Below the pieces are notes generated by a model, which saw only the letters and a program-made list of their open reading frames with translations, ran no database searches and was not told the origin of the DNA. This document shows, one piece after another, positions 45,926-58,269 of a DNA stretch of 64,000 nt. Every line of letters starts with the position of its first letter. Position 1 is the stretch's first letter. The DNA lies in NCBI RefSeq assembly GCF_000005505.3, contig NC_016133.3, positions 13,950,001-14,014,000 on the forward strand. The letters are read 5' to 3'. The translations under genes and the position numbers were made by a program. Source of the DNA: Brachypodium distachyon (lineage: Eukaryota > Streptophyta > Magnoliopsida > Poales > Poaceae).

Positions 45926-45968
45926 TATTTAATCTGGTTAAAGTCTCCTCCGATTGCCGAGGTGGGAC
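45926..45968 (-). promoter_or_regulatory. Pol III-type promoter of the 7SL pseudogene, copy 2
   Basis: GTCCCACCTCG (45968-45958) and TTAAATA (45932-45926) are separated by 25 nt, exactly as in the other two loci. Confidence 0.8.
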
Positions 45969-46647
45969 TAAACTCAGATGCAGCGTCCTCTTGGCTCCCA
46001 AGGGCCGGTACGGAACGGGAGTGTGTGGACAGGGCTGTGTGTTGCGCTCTAACTGGGCCCTGGCTAGATTTAGAACGGGCGTCGTGCCAACGTGAAATGG
46101 AACAAGAAACTACGTAAAATATTTTTGTGCAGAAATTGTTGTGTGATCTATGCATGGTTCAGAGCTGCAAGACCGCCCGCCACCTACATGAACCTGGGAG
46201 CTACACGAGCCACGCACAAAGTGCACTGGAGATTCCAATTAATGTACTTGCACACAACGCACTTTGGTAGCATTTCGTCCTTTTCAAAGCCATACTATAG
46301 TACATTCAGATTTGCCTTCTTAAGTAAAAAACTCTAAGTTTAACCAGCTTTATTGAAAATTATGCCGTTTACAAGTCCAAATTAGTTTCATTGTTTCATA
46401 TCCATCATAAAACCGTTTGAAACCCCTCCCTGCTAAAGCTTTGGAGTTGAAAAACATGAGACCAAAAGGAGTCAAAATGGAGCGGCTCGTGAGCTCACGC
46501 AGATTAGTCGTAGGGAGTTGTGTTGATTTATATGACTTCAAGTTTGAATTATGAAACACCCAATTTCACTACTCTTAACAACAGAGAGAGTATTAGTTTT
46601 TATTTGAGCGAGAGAGAGTATTAGCTAGAAGTAGACATAACCTGTAT

Positions 46648-46953
46648 AGCTCGTTTGGCAACCAAGAATTCATTTCATTTGATCAAAATGAAATGAAATT
46701 CAATTTTTTATAGGATTTTATTTGGTTGAATTTGAATTCCGGGTTGAAAATCATGTTTGTCTACCACATGGAATTGAAGGTGAGAGACAATTCTAGAAAA
46801 ATGATATCTTTTAGAGAGGAATTGAGACTAGTTATCGTTGGAATTTGAGATTGAATTCTTGTGGCTAATTCCGTGCCAACCAAACAAGTTGTTTTTTAGA
46901 ATTCAAAATAAATTATACAATTCTATGCCCAAATGATGGGTGCCAAACGAACT
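46648..46953. mobile_element. MITE with TTTGGCA-type terminal inverted repeats
   Basis: About 306 bp bounded by AGCTCGTTTGGCAACCA and the imperfect complement of its right end (AGTTCGTTTGGCACCCA). The interior is rich in AATTC/ATTTCATTTGATC palindromes. The superfamily is uncertain (hAT- or PIF-like); no clear target duplication was found. Confidence 0.65.
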
Positions 46954-47070
46954 GGTACCGGTTATCAAGGGACGCGGTTCCAAGAGGAGGCTACTGTCCC
47001 GACAACTAGAAACCAACTACGTAGTTGGTTTAATCTCTTGAAATCCAAATTAAGGAAATGTTATTATCTA

Positions 47071-47180
47071 CTCTCTCCGTTTCATTTTTGTCGAAATATT
47101 ACATGTATCTAAACGTTGTTTACGAATAGATACATCCATTTTTTGGCAAATTTGAGACAAAAATTATGAAACGGAGGAAG
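47071..47180. mobile_element. Stowaway MITE (CTCCGTTTCA ends)
   Basis: Ends CTCTCTCCGTTTCATTTTTG and the complement of ATTATGAAACGGAGGAAG bound about 110 bp; TA precedes the left end. The internal ATATTACATGTATCTAAACG is shared with the copy at 63.7 kb. Confidence 0.8.
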
Positions 47181-47531
47181 TCTTCTGCTTCAATGGAACC
47201 ATAATAGAGAAGAAAAGGATAATTAGAGTACTACATGGTTATTAACAGAATCGTAATTGAATTGGTGCGATGACTCTTAAACATATCTTGGCACTAGGTA
47301 CATATATTGTGCACTCCGTACATGCATGGTTACAGCCAATAATGATACTGATGCGCGTTTGGACATTCGATTGTTCTTGTTGTCAGGATCGAGGGTGTTT
47401 TCCACGAAGTGTAATTTACACACAGTTGTTTTTTCTGTGATTGATGGTCTGAGAAATAGAATATCAGCATAAGTTATTTGCCGGTTTATTCTTGGCTTTA
47501 ATCAATTAAGCACTCTCGCTAGCTAGCTAGC

Positions 47532-49213
47532 TTAGCCGAGGATGCAGGCCTTGAAGGCGTCCATGTGCGCCGGGTCGACGGACACGGACACCTGCACCTC
47601 GCCGTCCCGCCTTCCACCGACGAGCACCATCTCGCCGTCCTGGTTCATGGACACGAGCTCCACGCGTGCGGGCTTCCCGAACCCGAAATCGGACGCCTCG
47701 TAGGCCCTGAACCGCGGGCTGGCGGCCACGTTGGCGAGGCGCGAGAAGGGCAGCCGCATCAGCATGTGGACCCAGCTCCGGTCGGCGGCGGCCAGCGGCG
47801 CCGCCGCCATCTCCTCCACGGCCCGCTGCACGGCTTGCGCCGCGCGGAGGACGCCCGCCGCGCCGCGGAGCTCCGCCGCGTCGGCGCAGGTGGCCAGGCA
47901 CGCCCGCACGCAGTTGCCGAAGTAGGCGTCGCTGACCGGCGGGTCCAGCCGGGCCCGCAGGTCGGCCAGGAACATCAGGTACGTGTCTTCCCCGGCGCCG
48001 AGATTCTTGGAACGGACGAAGGCCGTCCAGCCTAGAGCTGCCAGGGCAACGAATGTTGACACCGGCTTCGGCTTGGGCGCTCCGTTGTTGCCGGAGTTGG
48101 TCTCGGCTGCTGCGAGAGCGTCGATGCGTTGCTTCAGTGACCGGATGTCGTCGGCGCACAGGTGGAACGTCCGGCGTGCCCGCAGGACCCGCTGGCTGAA
48201 GTCGAACTGCCCGGTGTTCACCTGCGATGAAGAACATACGATGGATGTTTGAGTTCTGGCTAGCTACGACTCTATGCCATGGAACTGAACTGAAATGTGT
48301 TTACGTGCAGTGCAGTGTGCGTCATCTTCGCGGCGCATACGGTTAGCATGGTATAACTGACGAACCCAAGGAAAGAACGAACGAAGAAATTACACCACAC
48401 TAATTTCAGACGTAGCAAGTAAAAGTTGACCGATGTCACACGTATTAAGCTAGCTACTAGGAGTGTATGTGTGTTGACTTTCTCTGACCAGTGACCAGAA
48501 CCAGACTTACTTACCACTGGGACGTTGGGCGCGACCATCTTGAGCAACTCGCGGGCGAGCTCGTCGCCGCGGGCGTGCGGGACGGCCTCGCGCCCGTAGT
48601 GCGGCGGGGCAAGGTCGTCGGTGACCGGAGAGCCGACGCGGGACGCGGAAGCCCAGGCCTCGATGAACCGCCACACGGCGCGGCCATCGGCGACGGCGTG
48701 GTGCACGGAGAAGCCGATGGCCACGCCGGCGCCGAGGCGGGTGGCCTGCACGGACAGCACGGGCGCCGGGAGCACGCGCACGTCGAGCTCCGGCACGAGG
48801 CTCTGGAACGCGGCCACGTCGTGCGCCTCGTCGCCTGCCAGCGCGCGCACGTCCATGCCGATGCCGTCGGCCTCGACGAAGGCGACGCCGGCGTCGGAGC
48901 AGTCGATAACCGCGTCCCCCGTCTCCGCCACGTACTCCAGCGTCCCGGCCAGCGGCAGGTAGTGCGCCAGCGTGTCCGCCAGCGCGCGCTTCAGCCGGTC
49001 GACGACCGCCGGGAACCCGTCGGCGGCGGCGAGCTCGAGCTCGTAGAGGAACACACGCTGGATCGGCGGCAGCACCACCCACGGCGTGTCGAAGAAGGAC
49101 AGCTTCACGCGCCGCCCGGCCTCATCCTCCACTGCCGACGGCGCGACGCGGGCCACGGCGAGCACGCGCACGGCCGCGGCCGCGGCGGGGACGTCGGAGC
49201 TTGCCTCGCCCAT
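47532..49213 (-). CDS. BAHD acyltransferase, malonyltransferase-like (BAHD5, subgroup B, intron-containing)
   Basis: Exons 49213-48515 and 48221-47532 with a 293-bp phase-0 GT-AG intron encode 462 aa. HHAVAD has His172 and Asp176. The clade motif is the canonical YFGNC, and the structural motif is DFGFG. Residues after PPIQRVFLYE and the end (VSVDPAHMDAFKACILG) group it with BAHD7 and BAHD8, not with its neighbours. It is the only subgroup B gene that retains the intron. The start at 49213 (MGEASSDV) is chosen because BAHD8 begins with the same seven residues; an in-frame ATG 27 codons upstream is not conserved. A TATAAAAAA box lies about 85-90 bp upstream. Confidence 0.94.
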
Positions 49214-49295
49214 GGCTTGCCTGCCCTTGCGTCCACGAGAGGATGATGGATAGATGAAGGAGATGGTTTTGGGTTCATTTTGCAACCGTATCATG

Positions 49296-49304
49296 TTTTT
49301 TATA
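49296..49304 (-). promoter_or_regulatory. TATA box of BAHD5
   Basis: TATAAAAAA on the minus strand, 83-91 bp upstream of the chosen start codon; transcription would begin near 49270. Confidence 0.6.
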
Positions 49305-49319
49305 CGCGGGTCTTGTCGC

Positions 49320-50560
49320 GCACGAAGAGGCTAGCTAGCGTGCTAGGATCAAACAGAAACTCCCGTTGAGAAATGCGTGCGGAAATGCGATTCGCCGGCT
49401 GGCACTAGCAGGATGTCTTGGACACACGCCCTGGCCTCTCGCTCGCTCGCTCGCAACCACTCGATCTGCTTTAGCATCGGTCCGTCAGTTTTGCTGCAAT
49501 TAAGTACGACTCCACCTGTACTTGATATACCTGTACGCACTGGGGAACAATGGTATCCTAGGATTATGAACATCAGTACAGATCTAGGAACGCCTTTTCC
49601 TCCCAGATTGATACTGTACCAACTACTATGTAATTCACGAACAACCAGCACCAAACAACAAACGGATCGAGGAATATCACCCCTTTGCTGAACTCCCAAA
49701 GCGCTCTCTGTTGCTTTTGTTTATTCCCAAGCATTATTTGTGTGTGCATACGCTCCCTCCGATTATTGTAAAAAGATTCCTGGTGCCTTCTCCACAATGG
49801 CCTGCACCAATTCTTGTAAGAGGCGGCACCAAATTAAGATGGGTCAGTCTGATACACACGCGCTGTGAATGGAAGAGAAAGGGGCTCTAGGATGCTAAAT
49901 GTTCTTTGTACGAAAATGCAGATGGACGGTCTGGATTGTCCGCGGACCTCAGTAGCTACGTGCCAGAAACCGCTGTCTCGAAATCTGGATTATCTAATGA
50001 CATCGTCACATGTGCTGGGAAAGGCATCTTCTGACATCGCAACCGAGGCTGCAGGCCGCAGGCGTTACATGGACACAGCTAGCCAATAGCCTGGCGCTAC
50101 GTGTGTGTACCGAGGCTACATGCGAGTGCGCATGAGCGCATCCAACGTTATCCGTTTGGAAGCTAGCAGCCGGTTCAGCGTCCGGTCGTCAGCGCCGGCC
50201 GCCGAGAAGACGATTGCTGGAAAAATGACAGCGCCGGTTTACTCATCAGATCTGCATGCGCTTGCGTTGCGTTGCTTCTAGACTGTTAAACTCGACTGCT
50301 GGAGATTGCCGACTTACTTGGATTTAAAAACAAGAAAATCCAAATAAAATACAGTGCTTCAAGTCCAAGCAAGAACGCAATCAAATCGACAACGAGTTGC
50401 CCATGTGGAATTTCAAAATCACGGCACACACAGCCCTTTAGCTTGTTTATTACTAGTATTAGTCTTTGGCACAGTATCGTTTTCCTTTCCCTGTTCCCCT
50501 CCTTCGACGAGCCAAGCCATCAAACATCAAACGCTGGGCAATCTGAAGGCGCCGCCGCCT
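49320..50560. other. Intergenic between divergent BAHD5 and BAHD6
   Basis: About 1.25 kb containing both upstream regions. A block at 50158-50180 (GGAAGCTAGCAGCCGGTTCA onward) recurs at 59901-59926 upstream of BAHD8. No gene is supported. Confidence 0.6.
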
Positions 50561-50582
50561 CTTGGTCACCAAGCAACCAATA

Positions 50583-52674
50583 ATGCCGACGGTCAACGTC
50601 GTCGAGGTCGCCCGCGTCGCCCCGTCGGCGCCGCAGCCGGAGGATGGACCAGAAGGCTCGCTGCTGCTCGGCCTGTCCGCGCTGGAGGTGCCGTGGATCG
50701 CGCTCCCGCTGATCCAGCGCGTGCTCATCTTCGTCGACAACGCCGACGCCGACGGCGGCGTCCAGCAGCTCCCGCCGTTCGCGTCCATGGTGGCCTCCCT
50801 CCGCGCGTCCCTCGCCGCCACGCTCGCGCGGTTCCCCCCGCTCGCCGGCAGGATCGTGCACCTGCCGTCCACCGCCGACGCCGCCATCGACTGCTCTGCC
50901 TCCGACGGAGTCCGGTTCATGGTCGCGGAGAGCGAGGACGCGGACGCGGCGAGGCTGGTGGGCGAAGCGGACCACGACGTGGGCGCGTTCAGGGAGCTCG
51001 TCCCGGAGCTGGAGACGGGCGCGCTCCCGGCGGAGGTGCTCGCCGTGCAGGTGACGCGGCTCAACGGCGGCGCCGCGGTCGGCGTGGCGATGCACCACGC
51101 CGTGGTCGACGGCCGGTCCGTGTGGAGGTTCCTCGCGGCCTGGGCGGCGGCGTGCCGCGGGGACGGGGATGACGCCGTGGCACCGGCGTTCGAGCGCGCG
51201 GTGGTCGCGGTCCCCGGCGGCGAGGAGCTCGTGAGGAGCACGCTCCGCAAGTACTCGCCCAATCTGCCGCTGGTAAGCAGTCAACTTGCAACATGAAAGG
51301 CCGTGACAGCTGCATAAACAAAGCGTAGTATCCACCTACAACAAATCGGATCTAGCTAGAAAAATGTTACTACTCCGTATCATGCCCATATAGTACCCAG
51401 CATACATGTGACGGTAAACATCTTTTCAGTCAAAAGTGTGGTCACGTGATTCGTCCAAAGATAATTAATATTGGAATAAATACAGTTTGGCCAATGAAAT
51501 GTGGACACCATACAACCGACTCAGACTCACATCATGCATGATGCAATATTTGTCGCTGTCCGTTTTAAAATTGTTTCTGTCATCGATCGGGTCCACTTGG
51601 AGATGTGACCGAGAGAAAGAAACTAGAGATACTATATTGGAGTATATATCTTACCCGATTTAATCTTTTTTTAGGTTAATTCTTAGGCATGAAAACGACA
51701 TTTTTTTAATATTTTTAGTTGACAAATGTCGTGTTTTTCTGTATACTACAGAAACTTGGCCTGCGAAAAACTTAAATCATACACTAAAGCTACATGCGGG
51801 CTCCTGCTCTGTCTGATTTGAGAGCGTCGGCTAGGATGATCCCCATACTGACGCTGTACCAACTCCTAAAGCAATGTCTTTGATTTCACTCAATTTACAC
51901 ATTACTGCCTGCCTACTCTATCAGGAACTGACATTATTATTTTGCTGAAAATTTTCTTGCGAATTCGTTTTAAACCGTTCGTGGTCGCTCTCCGTGCAGA
52001 CCACAATGATAATCCCCGGAAGCGGCCCGACCCTGCCCCGCCGGACATTCACCGTCACCGCACAACACATCCACCGCCTGAAGCAGCGCATCACCGACGA
52101 CCTCACGAGCTCACCCACACCGTACTCCAGCTTCGTGGCCCTGGCGGCGCTCACCTGGGTGTCCTTCGTCCGGTCCAAGCACCCGTCAGCAATCTCCTCC
52201 TCCTCCTCCTCCGTCTACCTCTTCTTCTTCGTCGACTGCCGCGGGCGGCCCGGGATCGAGCCGCCGGTCCCGGAGAGCTACTTCGGGACCTGCATCTCGG
52301 GCGCGCTCGCCAAGGCCACCGCGCGGGACCTCCTGGCCGAGGACGGGCTGGCGTTCGCCGCGGCGGCGGTGCAGGCGGAGGTCCGGCGGGCGGCGGAGGA
52401 CCCGCTGGCGCTGTGGGACTGGATGGAGCTGCTGCACTGGATGCCGCTGGACCGGCTGGTCAACGTGTCCGGGTCCGCGCGGTTCCCGGCCTACGAGGCG
52501 GCTGATTTCGGCTGGGGCCCGCCTGGCAGGACGGAGCTTGTTACGATGAACGCCGGCGGGCAGCTGGTGCTCGTCGCCGCCAAGGGCGGTGCCGGCGCCG
52601 TGCAGGCCTCCGTGTGCATGGAAGCGGAACACATGGACTGCTTCAACTCCCACTTCCTTGGACTGACTGGCTGA
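50583..52674 (+). CDS. BAHD acyltransferase, malonyltransferase-like (BAHD6, subgroup A)
   Basis: Exons 50583-51272 and 52000-52674 with a 727-bp phase-0 intron encode 454 aa. HHAVVD: His172, Asp176. The clade motif is YFGTC and the structural motif DFGWGPPGR. The second exon begins with Thr-Thr where the paralogues begin with Val, because the splice acceptor is followed by ACC instead of GTG. A Ser-rich run (SSSSSS) precedes VYLFFFVDCRGR. The start at 50583 is used because MPTVNVVEVARV aligns with the paralogues; an upstream ATG at 50562 would add seven residues. It sits between two subgroup B genes, so the subgroups are interleaved. Confidence 0.94.
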
Positions 52675-52689
52675 CCGGGCAGAATGTAT

Positions 52690-53960
52690 GTTTCCTTTTT
52701 TGATTCCTATATACCGAAGGTCGATTGAAAAATAATCACTTTCAAATCAGTTAAGCTGGACATGACTTCTAAAATGTGTAATACCTCTCCCTTTTTGTGT
52801 TTCTACATTTTCTTAGCCATGTAGTTTTGCTACTATATACACATGTGCGGTGCATGCGCATTTCTCTCAACACGTTCTTGTTCGCCAACGTCCCCATTTC
52901 TCTGTTCGCCGCCGCTATATTAAAGTCGGAATTCACATTGGAACCATCTCTTTCTTAACGGAACCAAGAGGATGGAGATTTGGCTAGTGGCACGGTACGA
53001 ACGAGATGGAGTCAAAGGAACACGTAGTACTTGATTTTCAAGTATTTCTCATTCAATGTATCGTTGACACATGTGGGTTGTGTAGGAGAGATGACAATAA
53101 CTTTCCCGAGAGGACGAACTACTAGAAACACCTACTGCACTATGTATCGAAGACTACACTTGCAACCGCAGGATCCATCTCTTCCCGTTTATATAATTTG
53201 TGCACACAAGAAAAGGAAGATACGGGATTGTGGACGGAAACCATCGACGACCACGCCCATCGTAAAGTAGCATTCAAGTGACACCTTCATGTGATGATTT
53301 TTTTTTGGAACAATATATGTTGATTTCAAGGATTTGCAATAAGTTTTTATAAGGTTTGCAATATATTATCCCTCTAAATGCGGAAACACAAAACTCAAAA
53401 TATTATAATTTTGGTGGAGTTTCGAACACAAAACTCAAAATAGTTTCTGGAATTCTGAAATTTGATATGTCTAAAGCGAAGTTTAAAACTTTGCAAAAGG
53501 CTATCCAAATAGATTTTCGAAATTATAAACCCGACACTTACATTGTACTCCCTTCGATCCACATTAATTGTCTCAATTTTTTTTCTAAATATGGATGTCT
53601 CTGTGCCTAAAAAACGTTTAAATACATGTAATATTTTGACAATTAATATGGATCGGAGGGAGCAAATCTGATACACTTGTTATGAATCGGAGGGAGTAGC
53701 AAACACATAGGACTTCTAAATTAAAAACTGAAAATGCTTCCATTTTCTCTGCCAAATGGAAACAAAGCCAGGGGCAAGCCAGAACGTAAAGTTATGACAA
53801 ATTGGAGTCCTCGTTCACTCGTACTCCTCAACTAGAGGAGGAGCACTTGCATTCAAATACCCGTGGTAGAAACCAAGCATCGTCCCAAGCATCAACGATC
53901 CTCCAGGGCAGCCTCCTTGGACCGAGTTCCATTTCAGAAGGACAAGCAAGAAAAACAAGT
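52690..53960. other. Intergenic between BAHD6 and BAHD7
   Basis: AT-rich; contains one MITE and a second single MITE end (about 53684-53697, ATCGGAGGGAGTA). No gene is supported. Confidence 0.6.
53548..53662. mobile_element. Stowaway MITE upstream of BAHD7
   Basis: CTCCCTTCGATCCACATTAA at the left and the complement of ATTAATATGGATCGGAGGGA at the right enclose about 115 bp. TA precedes the left end but the right flank is changed. Confidence 0.75.
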
Positions 53961-53970
53961 ACCAAGATCG

Positions 53971-55395
53971 ATGGGCATGGTCGACGCCAGCTCCGAGGTC
54001 GCCGTCGTGGCGCAGGCTAGTCCGGCCGCCGTGCGCGTCCTCGCCGTGTCCCGCGTCGCGCCGTCGCGAGCCCGGGATCAGGGGGGACGCGTGAAGCTGT
54101 CCTTCCTGGACTCGCTGTGGGTCGTGCTTCCCCCGATCCAGCGGGTGTTCCTCTACGAGCTCGACCTTACCGAGGATGCGTTCCCGGCGGCTGTGGAGCG
54201 GCTCAAGCGCGCGCTGGCGGACACGCTGACGCACTACCTCCCTCTGGCCGGGAAGCTCGAGTACGAGGCGGAGGCCGGCGACGTCGTGGTCGACTGCTCC
54301 TCCGCGGACGCCGGGGTGGCCTTCGTGGAGGCCGAGGCCGACGGCATGGACGTGGGCCGGCTGGCATGCGACGAGGCGCACGACATCCCGGCGTTCCAGA
54401 GCCTGGTGCCGGCGCTGGACGCGCGCGTGCTCCCGGCGCCCGTGCTGTCCGTGCAGGCCACCCGCCTAGGCTCCGGCGCCGGCATGGCCGTCGGCGTCTC
54501 CGTGCACCACGCCATCGCCGACGGCAAGGCCGTCTGGCGCTTCATGGAGGCCTGGGCCTCCGCCTCCCGCGACGGCGGCTCAACGCTCACGGGCCCGGCG
54601 CCGCACTACGGCCGCGAGGCCATACGCCACCCCAGAGCCGACGAGCTCGCCCACGACATGCTCAGAACCATCATGCCAGATCTCCCCGTCGTCAGGACGG
54701 AGGTCATGGAGGGCCACTTCAGCCAGCGGTTCCTGCGGGCGCGCAGGACGTTCTACCTCGGCATGGCCGACATCCGCTCCCTGAAGCGCCGCATCAACGA
54801 CCTCGCGATGTCAGAATCCAGTGAAGCCGGCTTGCTGCCCAAGGCGCCGAAGCCGGTGTCGACGTTCGTGGCGCTGGCGGCGCTGGGGTGGACGGCGTTC
54901 GTCCATTCCAAGGGTCTCGGCGCCGGAGACGACACGTACCTGATGTTCCTGGCCGACCTGCGGGCCCGGCTGGACCCGCCCGTCAGCGAGGCCTACCTGG
55001 GCAACTGCATCCGGGCCTGCCTGGCCAGCTGCGCCGACGCCGCCGAGCTCCTCGGCGAGCGCGGCATCCTCCGCGCGGCGCAAGCCGTGCAGGCCGCGGT
55101 GGATGCCATGGCGGCGGCGCCGCTGGACGGCACTGGCAAGGAATGGATGCAGACACTGATGAAGGTGCCGTTCCAGCGGATGGCGAACGTGGCGGCCAGC
55201 CCGCGGTTCAAGGCCTACGAGGTGTCGGACTTTGGGTTCGGGAAGCCGGCCCGCGTGGAGCTCGTGTCCATGAACAACGATGGCGAGATGGTGCTCATCG
55301 GCGGCCGGCGGGACGGCGAGGTCCAGGTGTCCGTGTCCATCGACCCCAAGCACATGGATGACTTTAAGGCCTGCATCCTCGATCGGCTAGCTTAA
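53971..55395 (+). CDS. BAHD acyltransferase, malonyltransferase-like (BAHD7, subgroup B, intronless)
   Basis: A single uninterrupted exon encodes 474 aa. HHAIAD: His180, Asp184. The clade motif is YLGNC and the structural motif DFGFGKPAR. The intron position of its paralogues corresponds to PDLPVV-RTEV, where the reading frame simply continues. The start at 53971 (MGMVDASSEV) is preferred because DASSEV aligns with EASSDV of BAHD5 and BAHD8; the open frame extends 36 codons further upstream (53863) without similarity. MVD at 53977 is an alternative. It is on the plus strand downstream of BAHD6, with a MITE about 310 bp upstream of the start. Confidence 0.95.
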   Translation: MGMVDASSEVAVVAQASPAAVRVLAVSRVAPSRARDQGGRVKLSFLDSLWVVLPPIQRVFLYELDLTEDAFPAAVERLKRALADTLTHYLPLAGKLEYEAEAGDVVVDCSSADAGVAFVEAEADGMDVGRLACDEAHDIPAFQSLVPALDARVLPAPVLSVQATRLGSGAGMAVGVSVHHAIADGKAVWRFMEAWASASRDGGSTLTGPAPHYGREAIRHPRADELAHDMLRTIMPDLPVVRTEVMEGHFSQRFLRARRTFYLGMADIRSLKRRINDLAMSESSEAGLLPKAPKPVSTFVALAALGWTAFVHSKGLGAGDDTYLMFLADLRARLDPPVSEAYLGNCIRACLASCADAAELLGERGILRAAQAVQAAVDAMAAAPLDGTGKEWMQTLMKVPFQRMANVAASPRFKAYEVSDFGFGKPARVELVSMNNDGEMVLIGGRRDGEVQVSVSIDPKHMDDFKACILDRLA

Positions 55396-55399
55396 CTGG

Positions 55400-56395
55400 T
55401 GCCGCGAATATTCGTTACAGTATCATATCACAAACCAATTTCATTGTCATTTCGATCCCAATAATCATTTTTCAATATACTATTAGTGTTCCCTTTGAAA
55501 TCTCCGGTCTCTCCTCAGTCCTCACCTTTCATCCACGTGTCGCAAGTCCATACCATAAACCAAAGGTGGTACAAACTTCTTTTCCACGTTACTCCTGCAC
55601 AGATCTGACGGCGAGAAGGTGGGTTAAAAGCCAAACGAGAAAGAACAATCCAATTGATGTACGTCAGACAATGAGAGCTTGTTTTTCTCCGTTCAATTTG
55701 CATATACGGCGTGCACCATAACGACAATTCACTTGGACGTACGTCCGAGACAACAACTCCTCGATCGAACGGTCGATCCTAGCTAGCTTAGCTGATCACC
55801 TCGGCCTTCTCCGTTTCCAGCCGTCTCTAACTTCCCTGGAAAAGAAAAATCACAGACTCCTGTTCAGAAACCGTCAAACCTGTGGAGGAGGAGCACATGA
55901 AGGTAAGACAAGGATGCGTACGTCATCCATGACGGCAAAGGGCAGAACGGCCGCGCCGCCAATCAAGTCCGGACGTATAGATACGGGCCGGAGCGGTAAA
56001 ATGGCATGCATGCTTGACACGTGGCTCGTTGACGTAAGAGTGTTGACTTCCTGTGTTGACTAGTCGAAGCTGGGAATCACGAATGCCTGCAGAGACCGAG
56101 GTTAAGGCATCGAATCTCGGTTGTTTGAAGATTTGCTTACGAACATTTTCTTTGTCTTGTGAAAATCATTTTAAATTTTGTTTCCGGATTCTGTACGTAT
56201 TCAGCGGAGCTATCGGCGTAGAAGTTGAGTTGAGTTCAGTGTCCACTTCAGCCGCCCGCACAGAAATTATCGAAGTCATAGTAAAAGGCCAAACGGCCCT
56301 GTTCAGTTCGCAAGCAAAAACTAATTTCGCTGGTTATTTTCTTGGGATTCATTTGGAACGCAAAAAAAAAGAACCGATGATCATTACATATTTTT
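55400..56395. other. Intergenic, BAHD7 downstream region
   Basis: About 1 kb without a recognisable gene. Two near-identical short blocks (TTTCTTG[G/T]GATTCATTTG) at about 56337 and 56394 lie just before the LINE fragment. Confidence 0.55.
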
Positions 56396-56399
56396 CTTG

Positions 56400-58131
56400 T
56401 GATTCATTTGAACGCAAAAAACTAATTCCATGTTTAATTGCCAGGTTGGGACATGGCCCGTTAAATATTTGGGGATTTAGTGTTGAAAAGTTAAGAGTGA
56501 CTGATTGGTCAATATTGAAGGAGAAAATGGAAAAAAGGCTGGCATGCTGGAAGAGTGGCACTTTGTCTATTGGGGGGACGAGTAACCTTGTTAAATGCAT
56601 GCTTATCTGTTACTCCTGTTTATCATATGTCCATGCACCTGTTGCCCAAAACAAACTTGGTGAAATTGGATAAAATCATACGAAGGTTCATATGGCAAGG
56701 AGGGTCCAAACAAAGGAAATATCATCTCATCAAATGGCCATTGATTTGCAAACCAAAAATGAAAGGGGGTCGGGAGGTTAAAAATCTTGCATTATTTAAC
56801 ATCAGCCTTATGTGCAAGTGGTGATGGAGGTTGGAAACAGAGCCTGGTTTATGGCAAGACATAATTAGACAGAAATACTTGAGAGGAGGGGGCATTTACA
56901 ATGTGACAAGCAAACCTGCTGACTCATCTTGCTGGAAAGATCTGCTACAAGTTAGGGGGTTATACTTACAAGAAAGAGTGATTGGAATCGGGAATGGCAG
57001 GGCAACTGATTTCTGGGGGATTCCTGGTGTGGACATAGACCTTTCTCTCAAATGTTTCCCAGGTTGTTTGAGATATCCAATGATATTGGGACTTCTGTTG
57101 CTGAGCTGGCCCATAGGAGATGGCAGCTCTCTTTCAGGAGATGGTTAGACGAACAAGCTCAGGATGAGCTGCGCAGTTTAAGAGATAAACTAATGGAGGT
57201 GGGTTTAAATGAGCAACCAGATCTTCCTATCTGGAAGTGGTCCAAGTCTGAAAAGTTTACAGTTAAATCCATGTGTGATATGCTAACCAATACTGGCCCC
57301 ACTAGATCATCCACCCATCTTTGGAAAGCTAGAATTCCACTGAAAATTAAGATTTGGCTTTGGTTGATTTGGCACAATGCAATAGCCACAAAAGATAAGT
57401 GGAACGTAGACACTGGAAGGGAGATAGCACTTGTAGATTCTGCTATGGACCTGAAACAATACACCATTTGTTCTTTCTTTGCCCTGCGGCCAAATACACC
57501 TGGGGGGTCGTGGGTACAGCTTTGGGGTTGAATACAAGACCTACATGTTTTTCTCAATATTTTTGGTGAGTAGCGCAATATACCACTCTGAGCCGTAATA
57601 TGCAGGTTGTGGGGCTTGCTGCCATTTGCTGGGCCATTTGGAAACTTCGCAATGGTGCATGCTTTGAACATAAACTGATTCGTTCTGAGCTGAGAGTGTG
57701 TGCTATGCTTGTTCCTTTTCTGAAATACTGGACAGGCTTACACCGAGGAGGGCAGGAGGACATGCTCAGCCTAGGCGCTGCGATACTGCAAGATGAAGCC
57801 ATGCTACATCACCCAGCTCAGACTAAAGTTGATGTGCCCAGGATCACATACAAGGCAAGCTCGGATGAGAAGGAGATCTGACAGGAAGGAAGCAGGAGAT
57901 GCCCCAGGACTGCAGTTCGAGTTGAACACCTGACGAAAGTGTTTTGTCTGTAACTATTCAGCAACTGCTGTTTTTTGTTTTGCTCTTTCCTGTTTAGCTC
58001 TGAACTTGGTGTGTGTTCTTGTCAGCCTGTGGCGACAAGTGTGTTTAAAACTGGGGCGCGAACCTTTTGTTCCGTTATCTTTGATAATGAAACCCGGTCA
58101 TATGATCGTACCCAAAATAAAAAAAACATAT
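56400..58131 (+). mobile_element. 5'-truncated, degenerate LINE (non-LTR retrotransposon)
   Basis: Broken plus-strand frames encode the end of a LINE reverse transcriptase: KLRVTDWSILKEKMEKRLAC, then in another frame VYHMSMHLLPKTNLVKLDKI and RRFIWQGG. The zinc-binding RT tail follows (IWKWSKSEKFTVKSMCDML, then WKARIPLKIKIWLWLIWHN). Frameshifts near 56600, 56820 and 57100 and stop codons make it inactive. The 3' end shows a TGATAATGAAACCCGG-type tail and an A-rich tract at about 58118-58131, the usual LINE terminus. It sits between BAHD7 and BAHD8 in the same orientation as BAHD7. Confidence 0.85.
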
Positions 58132-58269
58132 TTGAATTTCTGGTATGGATCGATCTAGCTTGCCGCTAGATACTTTATTTTTACTATTTTTATGCATGCA
58201 TGCATTGCAGCAGCAAAGGTTACTATGCTCGTTTATTTCGTTGCCTAAAGTAACGCAACAACTTCGGCT

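Larger units (their letters stand above)
46100..47520. other. Intergenic, BAHD5 downstream region
   Basis: AT-rich DNA holding two MITEs (46648-46953 and 47071-47180). No gene is supported. Confidence 0.6.
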